Positions 11,568 to 21,035 of a DNA stretch of 63,465 bases are shown here, in pieces. A model generated the notes under the pieces. It was given only the letters and a program-made list of their open reading frames with translations. It did no database searches and was not told where the DNA came from. The DNA is taken from assembly GCA_947629045.1 (NCBI GenBank), contig CANRCF010000007.1, positions 1 to 63,465 of the forward strand, read 5' to 3'. The first letter of the stretch is position 1; each line of letters begins with the position of its first letter. Made by a program: the position numbers and the translations under genes. Source of the stretch: an uncultured Clostridia bacterium. Lineage in GTDB: Bacteria > Bacillota > Clostridia > TANB77 > CAG-508.

Positions 11568-11906
11568 ATGAAAAATCAAAAAATTACTTTAGTATTTGTA
11601 TTAATAGCAGTATTTTTATTAATTATGACAGGTTTAGTACAAGCAACAAATAATTCACTACAAATAGAATTACCACCAGATGCTAACAATACACAACAAA
11701 CAAACGTAGAAAACAACAACCAAGTACAAAATAATGTACCAACTAATAACACTGCTTTACCAACAAACAATCAAACAGGTGCAACAAATAACACATTACC
11801 ACAAACAGGTGTAACAGAAGATGCAACATTATTTGTATTTATTACAATTTGCGTTATATCAGCAATATATGCATTTGTAAAAATTAGAAATTATAAAAAT
11901 GTTTAA
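11568..11906 (+). CDS. Small LPXTG-anchored surface protein
   Basis: 112 residues: signal peptide (about 1-27, MTGLVQA cleavage region), a short Asn/Gln/Thr-rich linker, then LPQTG (about 81-85), a hydrophobic helix and a charged end (KIRNYKN). This is the classic sortase sorting signal. A sortase gene lies convergently just downstream, so it is the likely enzyme. AAAGGAG ribosome site. With so little folded domain, it may act as a wall spacer or carrier peptide. Confidence 0.85.
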   Translation: MKNQKITLVFVLIAVFLLIMTGLVQATNNSLQIELPPDANNTQQTNVENNNQVQNNVPTNNTALPTNNQTGATNNTLPQTGVTEDATLFVFITICVISAIYAFVKIRNYKNV

Positions 11907-11936
11907 TTAGTTAATTTAATAATAAAATATTTGAAT

Positions 11937-11967
11937 AAAAACTGCAGAGGATTTCTACAGTTTTTAT
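11937..11967. terminator. Terminator between the LPXTG gene and the sortase
   Basis: Stem AAAAACTGCAGA / TCTACAGTTTTT with one C-A mismatch and T runs. A T/A-only low-complexity stretch (TTATTTA-like units) follows to about 12045. Confidence 0.7.
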
Positions 11968-12038
11968 TTGTATTTATATTTTATATTTTTTATTTTTTAT
12001 TTATTATTTATTATTTGTTATTTATTATATTTTATTTA

Positions 12039-12746
12039 TTATTTATATGCTTTAGCTTTAATAATTGTTCTTTTTCCATTTACATTATTGCATGTAAGTA
12101 GAGTAATAACCTTCTCGTTTCCAACATCTTGATTTGTACAAGAAAGATCATTAATGTTAACTTCATATTTATCAAAAACTACATATTCAACTTTAATGCC
12201 TTTTAAATCGTATATATCTATTATATCATTTTTAGATAATCGATTTAATTTACTAAAAAACCTGTTATCTACATAGTTATGTCCAGCAATACATAAATTT
12301 CCATATTCGTTCGGCATAGGCCCTGCAAATCTGCATAATGAAATTTTTAAAAGTTCTTTATTACTTTCAGATAAAATTGGATAATTTAAATTTATTTTAT
12401 CAATACATAACATTCCTATAACAAATGGATTTTCTATTACATTAGAACTTTCTATATTTGAAAAATCGTCATAATCCTCCAAAGAGGTAGCTTCGATATC
12501 AGGCGTGCTTAATGCATTATTTTGATATAATGTAGTTAATGTATAATTTTTTAAAAGTAGTTTTGATAATTTTTCTTTTTCACTATTTTCATAAAAATGA
12601 TAAATTAAAACAAAAATAAAAATAACTGCAAAACTAAGTGAAATAAAAAATTGAATTCGATATTTGTTTGTATTTTTAATTTTTTTGTCAGTTTTCCACG
12701 TATTTTCTTCGCTCATGATATTGTTAGATGCTATAATCTGATTCAT
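12039..12746 (-). CDS. Sortase
   Basis: Membrane transpeptidase that joins LPXTG proteins to the wall. 235 residues: cytoplasmic start, transmembrane helix (about 30-50), then the sortase beta barrel with the catalytic His in LCIAGHNYVDNRFFS, the catalytic Cys in VITLLTC, and the Arg in NGKRTII. The TLLTC signature fits a class D/E-like enzyme rather than class A; the class call is inference. Likely substrates in this window are the LPQTG proteins at 11568 and 47733. Confidence 0.88.
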   Translation of the reverse strand: MNQIIASNNIMSEENTWKTDKKIKNTNKYRIQFFISLSFAVIFIFVLIYHFYENSEKEKLSKLLLKNYTLTTLYQNNALSTPDIEATSLEDYDDFSNIESSNVIENPFVIGMLCIDKINLNYPILSESNKELLKISLCRFAGPMPNEYGNLCIAGHNYVDNRFFSKLNRLSKNDIIDIYDLKGIKVEYVVFDKYEVNINDLSCTNQDVGNEKVITLLTCNNVNGKRTIIKAKAYK

Positions 12747-12911
12747 AATACCACCTTATAAACTATAAATTTATTCTTCTTATTTAGTATTAACCTTCTA
12801 AATAAAAATATTTATAAAAATTTTACTAATTTTTTTCAAAAAAAGATGTAAAAATAGATAATCTATGATAGAATACAAATATAAAATTTGATTTAAGGAG
12901 AGTGGATATTA

Positions 12912-13622
12912 TTGCCAAGTTTAAAGTATAAAAGAGTTTTACTAAAGTTAAGTGGAGAAGCATTAGCAGGAGAAGATAAACACGGAATAGATGCTAAAAC
13001 GATAGGAAAAATTTGCGACAAAATTAAAGAATTAATAGATTTAGGTGCAGAGGTTGCAATCGTAGTTGGCGGAGGAAATTTTTGGAGAGGAAAGTATGGC
13101 TCTGAAATGGAGAGAACTACATCTGACTATATGGGAATGCTTGCAACTTGTATGAATGGGTTAGCACTTCAAAATTCATTAGAAGCAAGAGGTGTTTACA
13201 CAAGACTTCAAACAGCAATTGAAATGAGAGAAATTGCAGAACCATATATAAAAAGAAAAGCAGATAAACATTTAAGCAAAAAAAGAGTAGTTATATTTAG
13301 CTGTGGAACTGGGAATCCATATTTCACAACAGATACGGCAGCAGCTTTAAGAGCAGCAGAAATTAATGCAGAAGTAATATTAGTAGGAAAAACAATAGAT
13401 GGTGTATATTCTGATGATCCAAAAATAAACAAAGATGCAGTAAAATATGACAAAATTAGTTATTTAGATATTTTAAACAAAAATTTAAAAGTAATGGATT
13501 CTACTGCTACATCTTTATGTAGAGACAATAACATTCCATTAATAGTATTTGGAATAGATAATCCTGATAATATGGTAAAAGCTATATTAGGAGAAAAAGT
13601 AGGAACAATTATAGAGAACTAG
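12912..13622 (+). CDS. pyrH: UMP kinase
   Basis: Phosphorylates UMP to UDP; hexameric cytosolic amino-acid-kinase fold. 236 residues from a TTG start ([18 protein letters not shown]), with AAGGAG 11 bases upstream. Motifs: [17 protein letters not shown], and [17 protein letters not shown] in the nucleotide region. It opens the conserved pyrH-frr-uppS-cdsA-rseP order linking translation recycling with lipid and envelope biogenesis. Confidence 0.95.
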   Translation: MPSLKYKRVLLKLSGEALAGEDKHGIDAKTIGKICDKIKELIDLGAEVAIVVGGGNFWRGKYGSEMERTTSDYMGMLATCMNGLALQNSLEARGVYTRLQTAIEMREIAEPYIKRKADKHLSKKRVVIFSCGTGNPYFTTDTAAALRAAEINAEVILVGKTIDGVYSDDPKINKDAVKYDKISYLDILNKNLKVMDSTATSLCRDNNIPLIVFGIDNPDNMVKAILGEKVGTIIEN

Positions 13623-13697
13623 TAATCGTTAAAAAATATCAAATCATAACATTAAATAATTAAAATACATAGAAATTATAATTTAAAAAAATAAGAG

Positions 13698-13775
13698 AAA
13701 GGAGAGTATAACCTACTTAAATAATATAAAATTAAAAAGTAAGAATAATTATTAAAGGTTATACAAAATAAAAAA
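13698..13775 (+). promoter_or_regulatory. frr leader: Shine-Dalgarno, hairpin, start codon
   Basis: AAAGGAGA (13698-13705) abuts GTATAACCT (13706-13714). Its perfect complement AGGTTATAC is at 13756-13764, and the frr ATG follows 11 bases later. No ribosome site lies directly before the ATG, so folding would bring the distal one to normal distance. Confidence 0.55.
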
Positions 13776-14324
13776 ATGATGAATAGTATTTTCGAAGAAA
13801 AAATGGATAAAACAATAAGCGTTTTTAGAGAAAGCTTATCAGAAATTAGAGCAGGTAGAGCAAATCCTGCAATTTTAAATAAAATCACAGTAGATTATTA
13901 TGGTGTACCAACACCTATAAATCAAGTAGCTGGTATTTCTGTACCAGAAGCAAGAATGATTTTAATACAACCATGGGATATGAGTTTATTAAAAGAAATA
14001 GAAAAAGAGATATTAAAATCAGATATTGGAATAAATCCAAATAATGATGGAAAAGTTATAAGATTAACTTTCCCAGAACTAAATGAAGAAAGAAGAAAAG
14101 AAATAGTAAAAGACATTAGAAAATTAGCTGAAGATGCAAAAGTAGCTATTCGTTCTATTAGAAGAGATGCAATAGATGAAGCAAAAGAAAAAGAGAAAAA
14201 ATCTGAAATAACAGAAGATGAATTAAAAAATGAAGAAGATCAAATTCAAAAATTAACAGATAAAAAAGTAGAAGAAGTTGATAAATTATTAGAAGCAAAA
14301 GAAAAAGAAGTTATGAGTATATAG
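13776..14324 (+). CDS. frr: Ribosome recycling factor
   Basis: Splits post-termination ribosomes with EF-G. 182 residues with the family's three-helix bundle. Motifs: [16 protein letters not shown] near the start; [20 protein letters not shown] in the beta domain; [22 protein letters not shown]; and the closing helix [20 protein letters not shown] at 13776, with a second ATG next to it. The ribosome site is distant and separated by a hairpin. Follows pyrH by 153 bases. Confidence 0.96.
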   Translation: MMNSIFEEKMDKTISVFRESLSEIRAGRANPAILNKITVDYYGVPTPINQVAGISVPEARMILIQPWDMSLLKEIEKEILKSDIGINPNNDGKVIRLTFPELNEERRKEIVKDIRKLAEDAKVAIRSIRRDAIDEAKEKEKKSEITEDELKNEEDQIQKLTDKKVEEVDKLLEAKEKEVMSI

Positions 14325-14432
14325 TTTATAATCTATTTATTAAAAATAAAAAATTACAAGTATTTAATTTATATAAGAATAGAATAATAAAAAGTTAAAT
14401 AGAATTATTTAGTAAAAAGAAAGGAATACCAA

Positions 14433-15140
14433 ATGGAGGAAAAACTATTACCACAGCATATTGCAATTATTATGGATGGCAATAGAAGATGGGCAAGAGA
14501 AAGAAATTTAGAAACAAAATTAGGACATAAAGAAGGTGCAGAAAACTTAAAAAGAATTGCAAAATATGCAAATAAAATTGGCATTCGATATTTAACTGTG
14601 TATGCTTTTTCAACAGAAAATTGGAAAAGAACTAAAGAAGAAGTAGGAGCGCTTATGCTATTACTTCAAAAGTATGTAGAAGATTTCCTAACTGACAAAA
14701 ATATGGATAACATAAAAATAAATATTTTAGGAGATATTTCTAAATTAGATTTAGGTTTGCAAAAAAGTATACAAAGAATAGTAGAAAAAACAAGTTCAAA
14801 TACAGGGCTTACTTTAAACATTGCATTTAATTATGGTGGTAGAGATGAAATTGTAAAAGCAGTACAAAAAATATCTACAAAAGTTAAAAATGGCGAGTTA
14901 CAAATAGATGAAATTAATGAAGATTTGGTTTCAAACTCTCTTTATACAGCAGGTCAGCCGGATCCAGACCTTTTAATAAGACCAGGCGGAGAGCAACGAA
15001 TTAGTAATTATCTTCCTTGGCAATTAGCTTATACAGAATTTTTATTCATACCTAAATATTGGCCAGATTTTACAGAAAAAGATTTGGATGATGCTATTTT
15101 AACTTTTGAAAATAGAAATCGCAAATTTGGAGGAAAATAG
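14433..15140 (+). CDS. uppS: Undecaprenyl diphosphate synthase
   Basis: Makes C55 undecaprenyl diphosphate, the lipid carrier for wall polymers. 235 residues. Substrate-binding motif IAIIMDGNRRWARERN near the start; TVYAFSTENWKR; NIAFNYGGRDEI; and DLLIRPGGEQRISNYLPWQ near the end, where the usual G-E-x-R-x-S-N is kept. GAAAGGA ribosome site. Confidence 0.96.
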   Translation: MEEKLLPQHIAIIMDGNRRWARERNLETKLGHKEGAENLKRIAKYANKIGIRYLTVYAFSTENWKRTKEEVGALMLLLQKYVEDFLTDKNMDNIKINILGDISKLDLGLQKSIQRIVEKTSSNTGLTLNIAFNYGGRDEIVKAVQKISTKVKNGELQIDEINEDLVSNSLYTAGQPDPDLLIRPGGEQRISNYLPWQLAYTEFLFIPKYWPDFTEKDLDDAILTFENRNRKFGGK

Positions 15141-15275
15141 ATTTATTTAGAATAAATGCAAATAAATTAAATATTTGAAAGTAAAAAAATAAATGATATT
15201 TAACTTTATAATAAAAACATAAATAAAAACTTCAAACAAATGAGAACAAATTTAAAAAACAGAGAGGAATAAAAA

Positions 15276-16092
15276 ATGAGTTTTAAGAGAGTTGTATCAG
15301 GTTTAATCCTATTTCCAATAGTAGCAATTATAATGGTATATGGAAATAAATATGTGGTAGATTCTGTGATTGCGGTAATTGCTGTTATGAGTATACATGA
15401 ATTCTATAAAGCCTTCTATACAAGCAATAAAGCAAAACCAATCACATGGCTCCGGTTATATTGCAGCAGCAACAATTTCTATAATACATGTATTTCCAAA
15501 ACAAATGCTACTAATGATAATTGGAATTTTAATACCTACTATTATATTAATTTTATTTTTACATACAATATTTAGTAAATTAAAAATAAATATAATTGAT
15601 ATGTCAGTTACACTTTTTGGAATTTTCTATATTGCAATATTTTTAATGTTCATATCAATAATTAGGGAAAATTTAGAAAACGGAAAATTTTTAATCTGGT
15701 ATCTATTCTTTGCGGCATGGGGAACTGATATATTTGCATACATAATAGGCAAAAACTTTGGAAAACATCATTTTACAGACATTAGCCCAAACAAAACTAT
15801 AGAAGGTTGCATTGGAGGAATAATAGGAGCAGTTATTTTAGTAACACTTTATACTGTGGCTTGTCAATATATCTTCCATGTAGAATTTAATTATATAATT
15901 GTTATTTTAATTTCACTTGTACTTAGTGTACTTAGCCAAATTGGAGATTTATCAGCATCAGCTGTTAAGAGGTACACTGGAATTAAAGATTTTAGCAACT
16001 TAATTCCTGGGCATGGTGGAATGTTAGATAGAATTGATAGCATCGTGTTTATTGCACCTTTTGCATACTTCTTGTTCATGCTATTAGTATAA
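15276..16092 (+). CDS. cdsA: Phosphatidate cytidylyltransferase, +1 frameshift at CGG
   Basis: Integral membrane enzyme making CDP-diacylglycerol, the substrate of pgsA. The first 59 codons (MSFKRVVSGLILFPIVAIIM...KPITWL) run to an in-frame CGG (15453-15455). Skipping the C continues as GYIAAATISIIHVFP through to 16092, giving about 271 residues, normal for CdsA. The second part has the signature FAAWGTDIFAYIIGKNFGKH and the terminal SQIGDLSASAVKRYTGIKDFSNLIPGHGGMLDRIDS. Without the shift the product would be 99 residues. GAGAGGA ribosome site; between uppS and rseP. Confidence 0.92.
15453..15455 (+). other. CGG +1 frameshift site in cdsA
   Basis: Context CTC CGG TTA. Reading GGT one base later gives W-L-G-Y-I and restores the membrane enzyme. 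Confidence 0.8.
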
Positions 16093-16116
16093 AAGCATAT
16101 TTATAAATTTTATTTA

Positions 16117-16270
16117 TATTTTCTATTATATATTTTTTATGACTTGCTGTCGTCGCACAGAATAATGAATTAATAAATATTGTTATCTAACTAAACAATA
16201 TTTTCTAAGTTTAAATGATTAAAATGCTCCTTCAAACTGCGCGTCATTGCAAAATATATAATAGAAAATA
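16117..16270 (+). repeat. Diverged copy of the dispersed palindromic repeat
   Basis: Imperfect end repeats of about 27 bases (16117-16143 / 16243-16270) around a core that keeps CTTGCTGTCG, GCTCC and CAAACTGCGCG, the same blocks in the same order as the copy at 25602. The inner hairpin is enlarged (AATATTGTT / AACAATATT). Begins 25 bases after the cdsA stop. Confidence 0.6.
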
Positions 16271-16317
16271 GAAAATATAAAATATAAAATGATTAAGTCA
16301 AAAAAGGAGAGACAAAA

Positions 16318-17583
16318 TTGCTAAGTTTTATTATAGCAGCAATAAAAATAATTATTATTTTAGGACTTCTTGTATTCATACATGAAGGCGGACATTTTTT
16401 AGTTGCAAAACTATGCAAAATAAAAGTTAATGAATTTGCAATAGGCTTTGGACCAACAGTATGGAGAAAACAAGGAAAAGAAACTAAATATGCATTAAGA
16501 CTAATTCCATTAGGTGGATTTGTTAATATGGAGGGCGAAGAAGAACGCTCTGACGCAGAGGGTTCTTTTAGCAAAGCAAGTATTCCTAAAAGAATCGCAG
16601 TTGTAGTAGCAGGTGGACTTGTAAATATTATATTTGCCTTAATTGTGTATTTTATTTTAATGAGTTGTACAGGAAATAATATTTCTACAACAATAGATTC
16701 TACAATTCCTGATACAGAAGCAAGTAAGGTTGGTATTGAAGCAAATGATAAAATTGTAAAGGTAAATGGAAAAACTATTCATTATAAAACAGATTTAGAT
16801 AATGCACTTAAAAAATGTAATGGAAGCGAAATAGAAGTAGTTGTAGAAAAGCCTGATGGAACAAAACAAACCTTTAACTTTAAACCAATAGAAGAAAAAT
16901 ATAATTACACAGGAATTGCCATTTCAAATAGTGGAGATGAAAAAACAAAAGTTACAGCACTTTACCCTAAGAGCCCAGCACAAGAGCAAGGCTTACAAGT
17001 AAATGATATTATAGTTTCTATAAATGGAATAGAAGTAGAGGGCGATGTTCAAAAATTATCTTCAGAAATAAGTAAGGTAGTTGGAGAAAAAATAGAATTA
17101 GAAGTAAAAAGACAAGAAGAAATAGTTAAACTTGAAATAAATCCAGAAGTTCGTTCAAATTATTATTTAGGTGTTTATATGAAAATGGCAGAAAACAACC
17201 TAGGAAATAATTTATATTATGCTGTTTTTGAAACAGGAGAATTTGCCTTTTCTATAATAGATAATTTAAAATTATTATTTACTGGAAACGTTACAATAGA
17301 CCAAATGATGGGACCTGTCGGAATAGGTGGCGTAGTTGCAGAAACAAATGGCTTAGCAGATTTTATTTATATACTAGCATTAGTTTCTATTTCGCTAGGA
17401 TTTACTAATTTATTACCATTCCCACCATTAGACGGAGGAAAAATAGTATTATTAATAATAGAAGCAATAAGAAGAAAACCCTTAAATGAAAAGACTGAGA
17501 TTACAATTCAAATGGTTGGTTTTGCAATTTTAATTGGACTATCTATTTTGGTAACTTATAATGATATTTTGAGGGTATTCTAA
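16318..17583 (+). CDS. rseP: Site-2 protease RseP/RasP
   Basis: Intramembrane zinc metalloprotease that cleaves anti-sigma factors and signal-peptide remnants. 421 residues from a TTG start (MLSFIIAAIK) with AAAGGAGA 8 bases upstream. Metal site HEGGH in the first helix (about residue 22); PDZ domain (about 180-265, YPKSPAQEQGLQVNDIIVSINGIEV); the third zinc ligand in NLLPFPPLDGGK. Last gene of the pyrH-frr-uppS-cdsA group. Confidence 0.94.
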   Translation: MLSFIIAAIKIIIILGLLVFIHEGGHFLVAKLCKIKVNEFAIGFGPTVWRKQGKETKYALRLIPLGGFVNMEGEEERSDAEGSFSKASIPKRIAVVVAGGLVNIIFALIVYFILMSCTGNNISTTIDSTIPDTEASKVGIEANDKIVKVNGKTIHYKTDLDNALKKCNGSEIEVVVEKPDGTKQTFNFKPIEEKYNYTGIAISNSGDEKTKVTALYPKSPAQEQGLQVNDIIVSINGIEVEGDVQKLSSEISKVVGEKIELEVKRQEEIVKLEINPEVRSNYYLGVYMKMAENNLGNNLYYAVFETGEFAFSIIDNLKLLFTGNVTIDQMMGPVGIGGVVAETNGLADFIYILALVSISLGFTNLLPFPPLDGGKIVLLIIEAIRRKPLNEKTEITIQMVGFAILIGLSILVTYNDILRVF

Positions 17584-17614
17584 GAAAATGTTAGAAGATT
17601 ATAAAAAAACTGTA

Positions 17615-17643
17615 TTGACAACCACTTGAAAATATAGTATAAA
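17615..17643 (+). promoter_or_regulatory. Consensus promoter upstream of the AG-repeat ORF
   Basis: TTGACA (17615-17620), 17-base spacer, TATAAA (17638-17643); then AGGAG (17665-17669) 7 bases before the ATG at 17677. Confidence 0.75.
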
Positions 17644-17703
17644 ATAAATAATCAAAAGAAAAATAGGAGAAAACAGATGAAATTAGAAAATGCTTGTGGC
17701 TCT

Positions 17704-17725
17704 AGAGAGAGAGAGAGAGAGAGAG
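17704..17725 (+). repeat. (AG)11 dinucleotide tract
   Basis: Eleven perfect AG units inside the start of a small ORF. Gain or loss of a unit changes the reading frame. Confidence 0.9.
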
Positions 17726-17834
17726 CCGTAATTTAAATAAAAAAGAAATTAAGCTATTTGGAATAATAGCTAATGTTTTAGTAGAAGAAAAAAATAATAA
17801 AGAAGTAAATAATTTAAGAGATATAAATAATAAG

Positions 17835-17877
17835 AAGGATAGACTATTTTATAAAAATAAAGTAGCCTGTCCTTTTT
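17835..17877 (+). terminator. Intrinsic terminator
   Basis: AAGGATAGACTA pairs with TAGCCTGTCCTT (one G-T pair, one mismatch), followed by TTTTT. Confidence 0.65.
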
Positions 17878-18070
17878 GTTGTTTGTAAATGAATAACTTG
17901 TGATTATTAGTTTTTTTCAAAAAATGAAGAAAAATTATGTTAGATTTTAATATTTTATTCTTTGAAAATATGACTTTAATTAGCAAAGTTTAAAAGAATA
18001 AAAAATATATAAGAATTATAAATAAAGTAAATTCTATTAAAATTTACAAGACTAAGGAGGAAAAGGTAAA

Positions 18071-19390
18071 ATGAGAAAAAGAAGGGAGAATTTAAGAGAA
18101 AATTTTAAAATGCTTGAAGAAAATCAAGAGACTACTAACCGAGGTATAACGCTAATAGCCTTAGTAGTAACAATAGTAGTACTTTTAATTTTGGCATCGG
18201 TAAGTATAACGGTGGTATTTGGAGATAATGGAATATTGCAACTTGCAAAAGAGGCAGGAGAAAAAACAAATGAAGCAGTACAAAATGATAAAGAAAACAT
18301 AGGAAATGCAACAAATTATATTAAATCATTAAGTTGGGACACTACAAAAGTAACAGCAGTAACAACAAAAGATGGAGCGATAGTACCAGTACCAAAAGGA
18401 TTTGTAGGCTCTGAAGTAGACGGGGAAAATACAATAAAAGATGGCTTTGTAATATATGAGGGAGACAGTGCTGTAACAAATGAAAATGTAGATACAAGTA
18501 AAGCAAGAGAAGAAAGAAATCAATTTGTATGGGTACCAGCAGATGGCGTGAACTTGGAATATAAACAAGATAAAGAAACATGGAAAGAAGAAGAAAGTGA
18601 TGATTACAATGATTATAACGATTGGTGGGACGAAGAAGAAATTGATTTTAGAAAAGAAAGTGTAAAAAAATATGGAGGATTTTACGTAGCAAGATATGAA
18701 GCTGGAGTGCCAGGGAGTATAGAATATGGTGAAGAAACTAATTATAAAGGAGAATCAAATCTAGCAAATAGAAATAAATCAGCTGACCAAGTAACAAAAG
18801 AAAATTTACCAGCATCAAGGAAAGGATTACAAGCATGGAACTATGTAAGCCCAACAAATGCAAAGGATCTATCAGAGAATATGTATGCAGATAGCACATC
18901 AGTAACAAGTAGATTAATAGATTCATACGCATGGGACACAATTTGTCGTTGGTTTAGTAATAGTGGCATAAATGTGACAGATAGCACCTCATGGGGAAAT
19001 TATACTGATGCAGACTCAGGAGAAAACGTAAATGGATTATATTCAAAGCATGAATTAGCAAAAGGTGGATGGCCTCCAACAGACAATGATGGGAATTATG
19101 GAAGAGGTAAAGTAAGTTTTGAAGCAAGAGATCGTACAGCAGGAAAAATAGATATATACGAGTTAGCAACAGGAATATCAGAAAGAAATAAAGCAAAGAA
19201 CATATATGATTTTGCAGGAAATATGTGGGAATATACAACAGAGGTGAGTGAAAATACGGGTTTTGTTGTTCGTGGTGGTAGCTTCACTGGTCCGGGTGGA
19301 CTAATACCGGCAAGTTTTCGAGATTATGCGACGATTGAAGAAGTGGGTAAGTCACGTTGGGGATTTCGTGCCGTGCTTTACCTAAAATAG
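18071..19390 (+). CDS. Pilin-like protein with C-terminal FGE-sulfatase-like domain
   Basis: 439 residues. The start carries the type IV pilin-like segment GITLIALVVTIVVLLILAS (about 24-42; no Phe after Gly) followed by EAGEKTNEAV, nearly identical to the gene at 51460. The rest resembles the formylglycine-generating-enzyme fold (SUMF1/C-type-lectin-like): FVWVPADG, YGGFYVARYEAGVPGS, AWDTICRWF, GNMWEYTTEV, VVRGGSF and the terminal GFRAVLYLK. No Cys pair for FGE catalysis is visible, so a binding role is more likely. The last ~120 bases have more CGT, CCG, GCG and GGT codons than the rest. Confidence 0.8.
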   Translation: MRKRRENLRENFKMLEENQETTNRGITLIALVVTIVVLLILASVSITVVFGDNGILQLAKEAGEKTNEAVQNDKENIGNATNYIKSLSWDTTKVTAVTTKDGAIVPVPKGFVGSEVDGENTIKDGFVIYEGDSAVTNENVDTSKAREERNQFVWVPADGVNLEYKQDKETWKEEESDDYNDYNDWWDEEEIDFRKESVKKYGGFYVARYEAGVPGSIEYGEETNYKGESNLANRNKSADQVTKENLPASRKGLQAWNYVSPTNAKDLSENMYADSTSVTSRLIDSYAWDTICRWFSNSGINVTDSTSWGNYTDADSGENVNGLYSKHELAKGGWPPTDNDGNYGRGKVSFEARDRTAGKIDIYELATGISERNKAKNIYDFAGNMWEYTTEVSENTGFVVRGGSFTGPGGLIPASFRDYATIEEVGKSRWGFRAVLYLK

Positions 19391-19512
19391 TGACTGAAAA
19401 TTTACAAAAATATAAAGATAAATTAATATGCAGAAAGTGGCAAAGAAAAATGTCGTTTTTCGAGGTTGAGTAAGTGGTAAAATGAGACTGTATAATATAG
19501 TGTGTTAAATAT

Positions 19513-19553
19513 AAAAGGCTACTTAGAAGAAAAATCTTTTTAAGTAGCTTTTT
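19513..19553 (+). terminator. Intrinsic terminator
   Basis: GCTACTTA (19518-19525) and TAAGTAGC (19541-19548) with A/T flanks and a TTTTT run. Confidence 0.75.
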
Positions 19554-19555
19554 GT

Positions 19556-19900
19556 ATTGTAAAAAAATGCAAAAAATCGTCGAACGATTTTTCTTGCAAT
19601 ATAATAAAATTTGTGATTTAATAATACAAATTGCAGTTTGCAATAGATTATTTTTTTAATATTTTATATATTTAAGTTTATTTAAAAGTCATTTTAATTT
19701 ATTTTAGATTTGTTTTATTTATCTAAATTTAATTTAAAAATTAAATTTAAAATTTATTCTTAAAAAAATCCAAAGTAAAAATTTAAAATCTTAAAAATTT
19801 ATTCCTTAAAGAAAAATCCAAATTAAATATGAAGATAAAAAATGGAAGGAGGCAGTAGTTAAAATTATATATTGCAAACTAGCAGTTTAATTTATAAGTG
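19556..19900. other. AT-rich intergenic region
   Basis: About 345 bases of A/T-rich sequence before the Rpn gene. It contains a near-duplicate AAATCCAAA(G/T)TAAA pair (about 19766 and 19815) and a strong GGAAGGAGG (19844-19852) with no start codon close by. No ORF of note. Confidence 0.4.
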
Positions 19901-19916
19901 AAAGAAGGTAAGGAAA

Positions 19917-20759
19917 ATTTTAACTGAAAAGAAATTATTATCTCCAAAAATAGATGTAGTATTTCAAGTATTATTTGGAGAAGTAGGAAGCGAAAGAATA
20001 ACTAAAAGATTTTTAGAAAGTATTTTAGAACAAAAGATAGATAGTATAGATTTAAGCAAAAATCAAATATTAAGGCGAGAAAAAGTACTAGACAAGCTAG
20101 GAATATTAGATGTAATAGCAACAATAAATGGAAAAGAAAAATGTAATATAGAGCTACAAATAGAACCAGAAAAAACAATAAAAGAAAGAATACTATACTA
20201 TTGGAGCAGGGTGTACAGTAAGCAAATAAAAAAAGGAGATGACTATGAAAATTTACAAAAAACGATAGTAATATTAATAGCAGATTTTAAAGTTGAAGGA
20301 TTAGAAGAACTAGAATACATAACAAAATGGAAAATAATAGAAGAAAAAAACAGAAAGTTAATATTGACAGATAAATTAGAGTTGATTATAATAGAATTGC
20401 CAAAGATAATAGAGGACGAAGCAAGAAGTGAGTTAATAGACTGGTTATCATTTTTGGAAAATCCTAAATCAGAGAGGGTGAAGAAAAAAATGAAAGAAAA
20501 TGAAGAATTAAATGAAGCAGTAAATAAGCTAGAAGAAATGAGTGAAGATGAATATTTAGAAAGAATAGCAGACTTAAGGGAAAAGAAGATATTAGATGAA
20601 AATACTAGATTACATGAAAGTTATAACAAAGGAATAACAGAAGGAGAATTAAAAAACAAAAAAGAAACAGCAAAGAAAATGTTAGAAGAAAATATAGATA
20701 TAGAAATTATTATTAGGATTACAGGATTAACTAAAGAAGAAATCATGCAAGAAAATTAG
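19917..20759 (+). CDS. Rpn-family recombination-promoting nuclease (PD-(D/E)XK)
   Basis: Family usually annotated as Rpn or PD-(D/E)XK transposase-like nuclease. The frame begins after a stop at 19899 and reads ILTEKKLLSPKIDVVFQVLFG, the usual start region, but no ATG, GTG or TTG is available there. ATT at 19917, 8 bases after GAAGG, is the best guess; the GTG at 20211 is internal. Nuclease motif: LGILDVIATINGKEKCNIELQ (D...E-x-Q), then YYWSRVYSKQIKKGDDYE. The C-terminal part is charged and helical. About 280 residues. Missing start or decayed gene cannot be excluded. Confidence 0.7.
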   Translation: MLTEKKLLSPKIDVVFQVLFGEVGSERITKRFLESILEQKIDSIDLSKNQILRREKVLDKLGILDVIATINGKEKCNIELQIEPEKTIKERILYYWSRVYSKQIKKGDDYENLQKTIVILIADFKVEGLEELEYITKWKIIEEKNRKLILTDKLELIIIELPKIIEDEARSELIDWLSFLENPKSERVKKKMKENEELNEAVNKLEEMSEDEYLERIADLREKKILDENTRLHESYNKGITEGELKNKKETAKKMLEENIDIEIIIRITGLTKEEIMQEN

Positions 20760-20775
20760 CAATCATAGTAAGTGT

Positions 20776-20813
20776 AAAATTAATGTGGGCAAATACCTAC
20801 ATTAATTTTTTTT
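20776..20813 (+). terminator. Intrinsic terminator
   Basis: AAATTAATGTGGG pairs with CCTACATTAATTT (one G-T), followed by a T run, just after the Rpn gene. Confidence 0.75.
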
Positions 20814-21035
20814 ATTTCTCAATAATATTAAATTGGGTAATTGTGATTTCCTAATTTAATAAAACATTTAACATAATGTCATTCATAGTAAGATAAAAAT
20901 TTACAAACTTTTATAATTTCAATTTACTTTTTTATTAAAAAATGATATAAAATATTTATCAAAATTAAAGTATTTTTGAAAAAAGTTAAACACAATGAAA
21001 AGTCAAATTTCACAACAAACAAAAGGAGAAATACA

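Larger units (their letters stand above)
17677..17888 (+). pseudogene. Small ORF switched by an (AG)11 tract
   Basis: With the tract as sequenced, the ORF from ATG 17677 (MKLENACGSRERERERAVI) stops after 19 residues. With one AG fewer it would continue in frame as RNLNKKEIKLFGIIANVLVEEK to a stop at 17886-17888, about 69 residues. Promoter and ribosome site are strong. The end of the longer frame overlaps the terminator stem, which casts doubt on the last ~18 residues. Either a phase-variable gene in the off state or a remnant. Function unknown. Confidence 0.45.

Noticed and set aside
11968-12045. TTATTTA-like tandem array as a functional repeat
   Set aside because: Irregular unit length and pure A/T content; ordinary low-complexity sequence at convergent gene ends.
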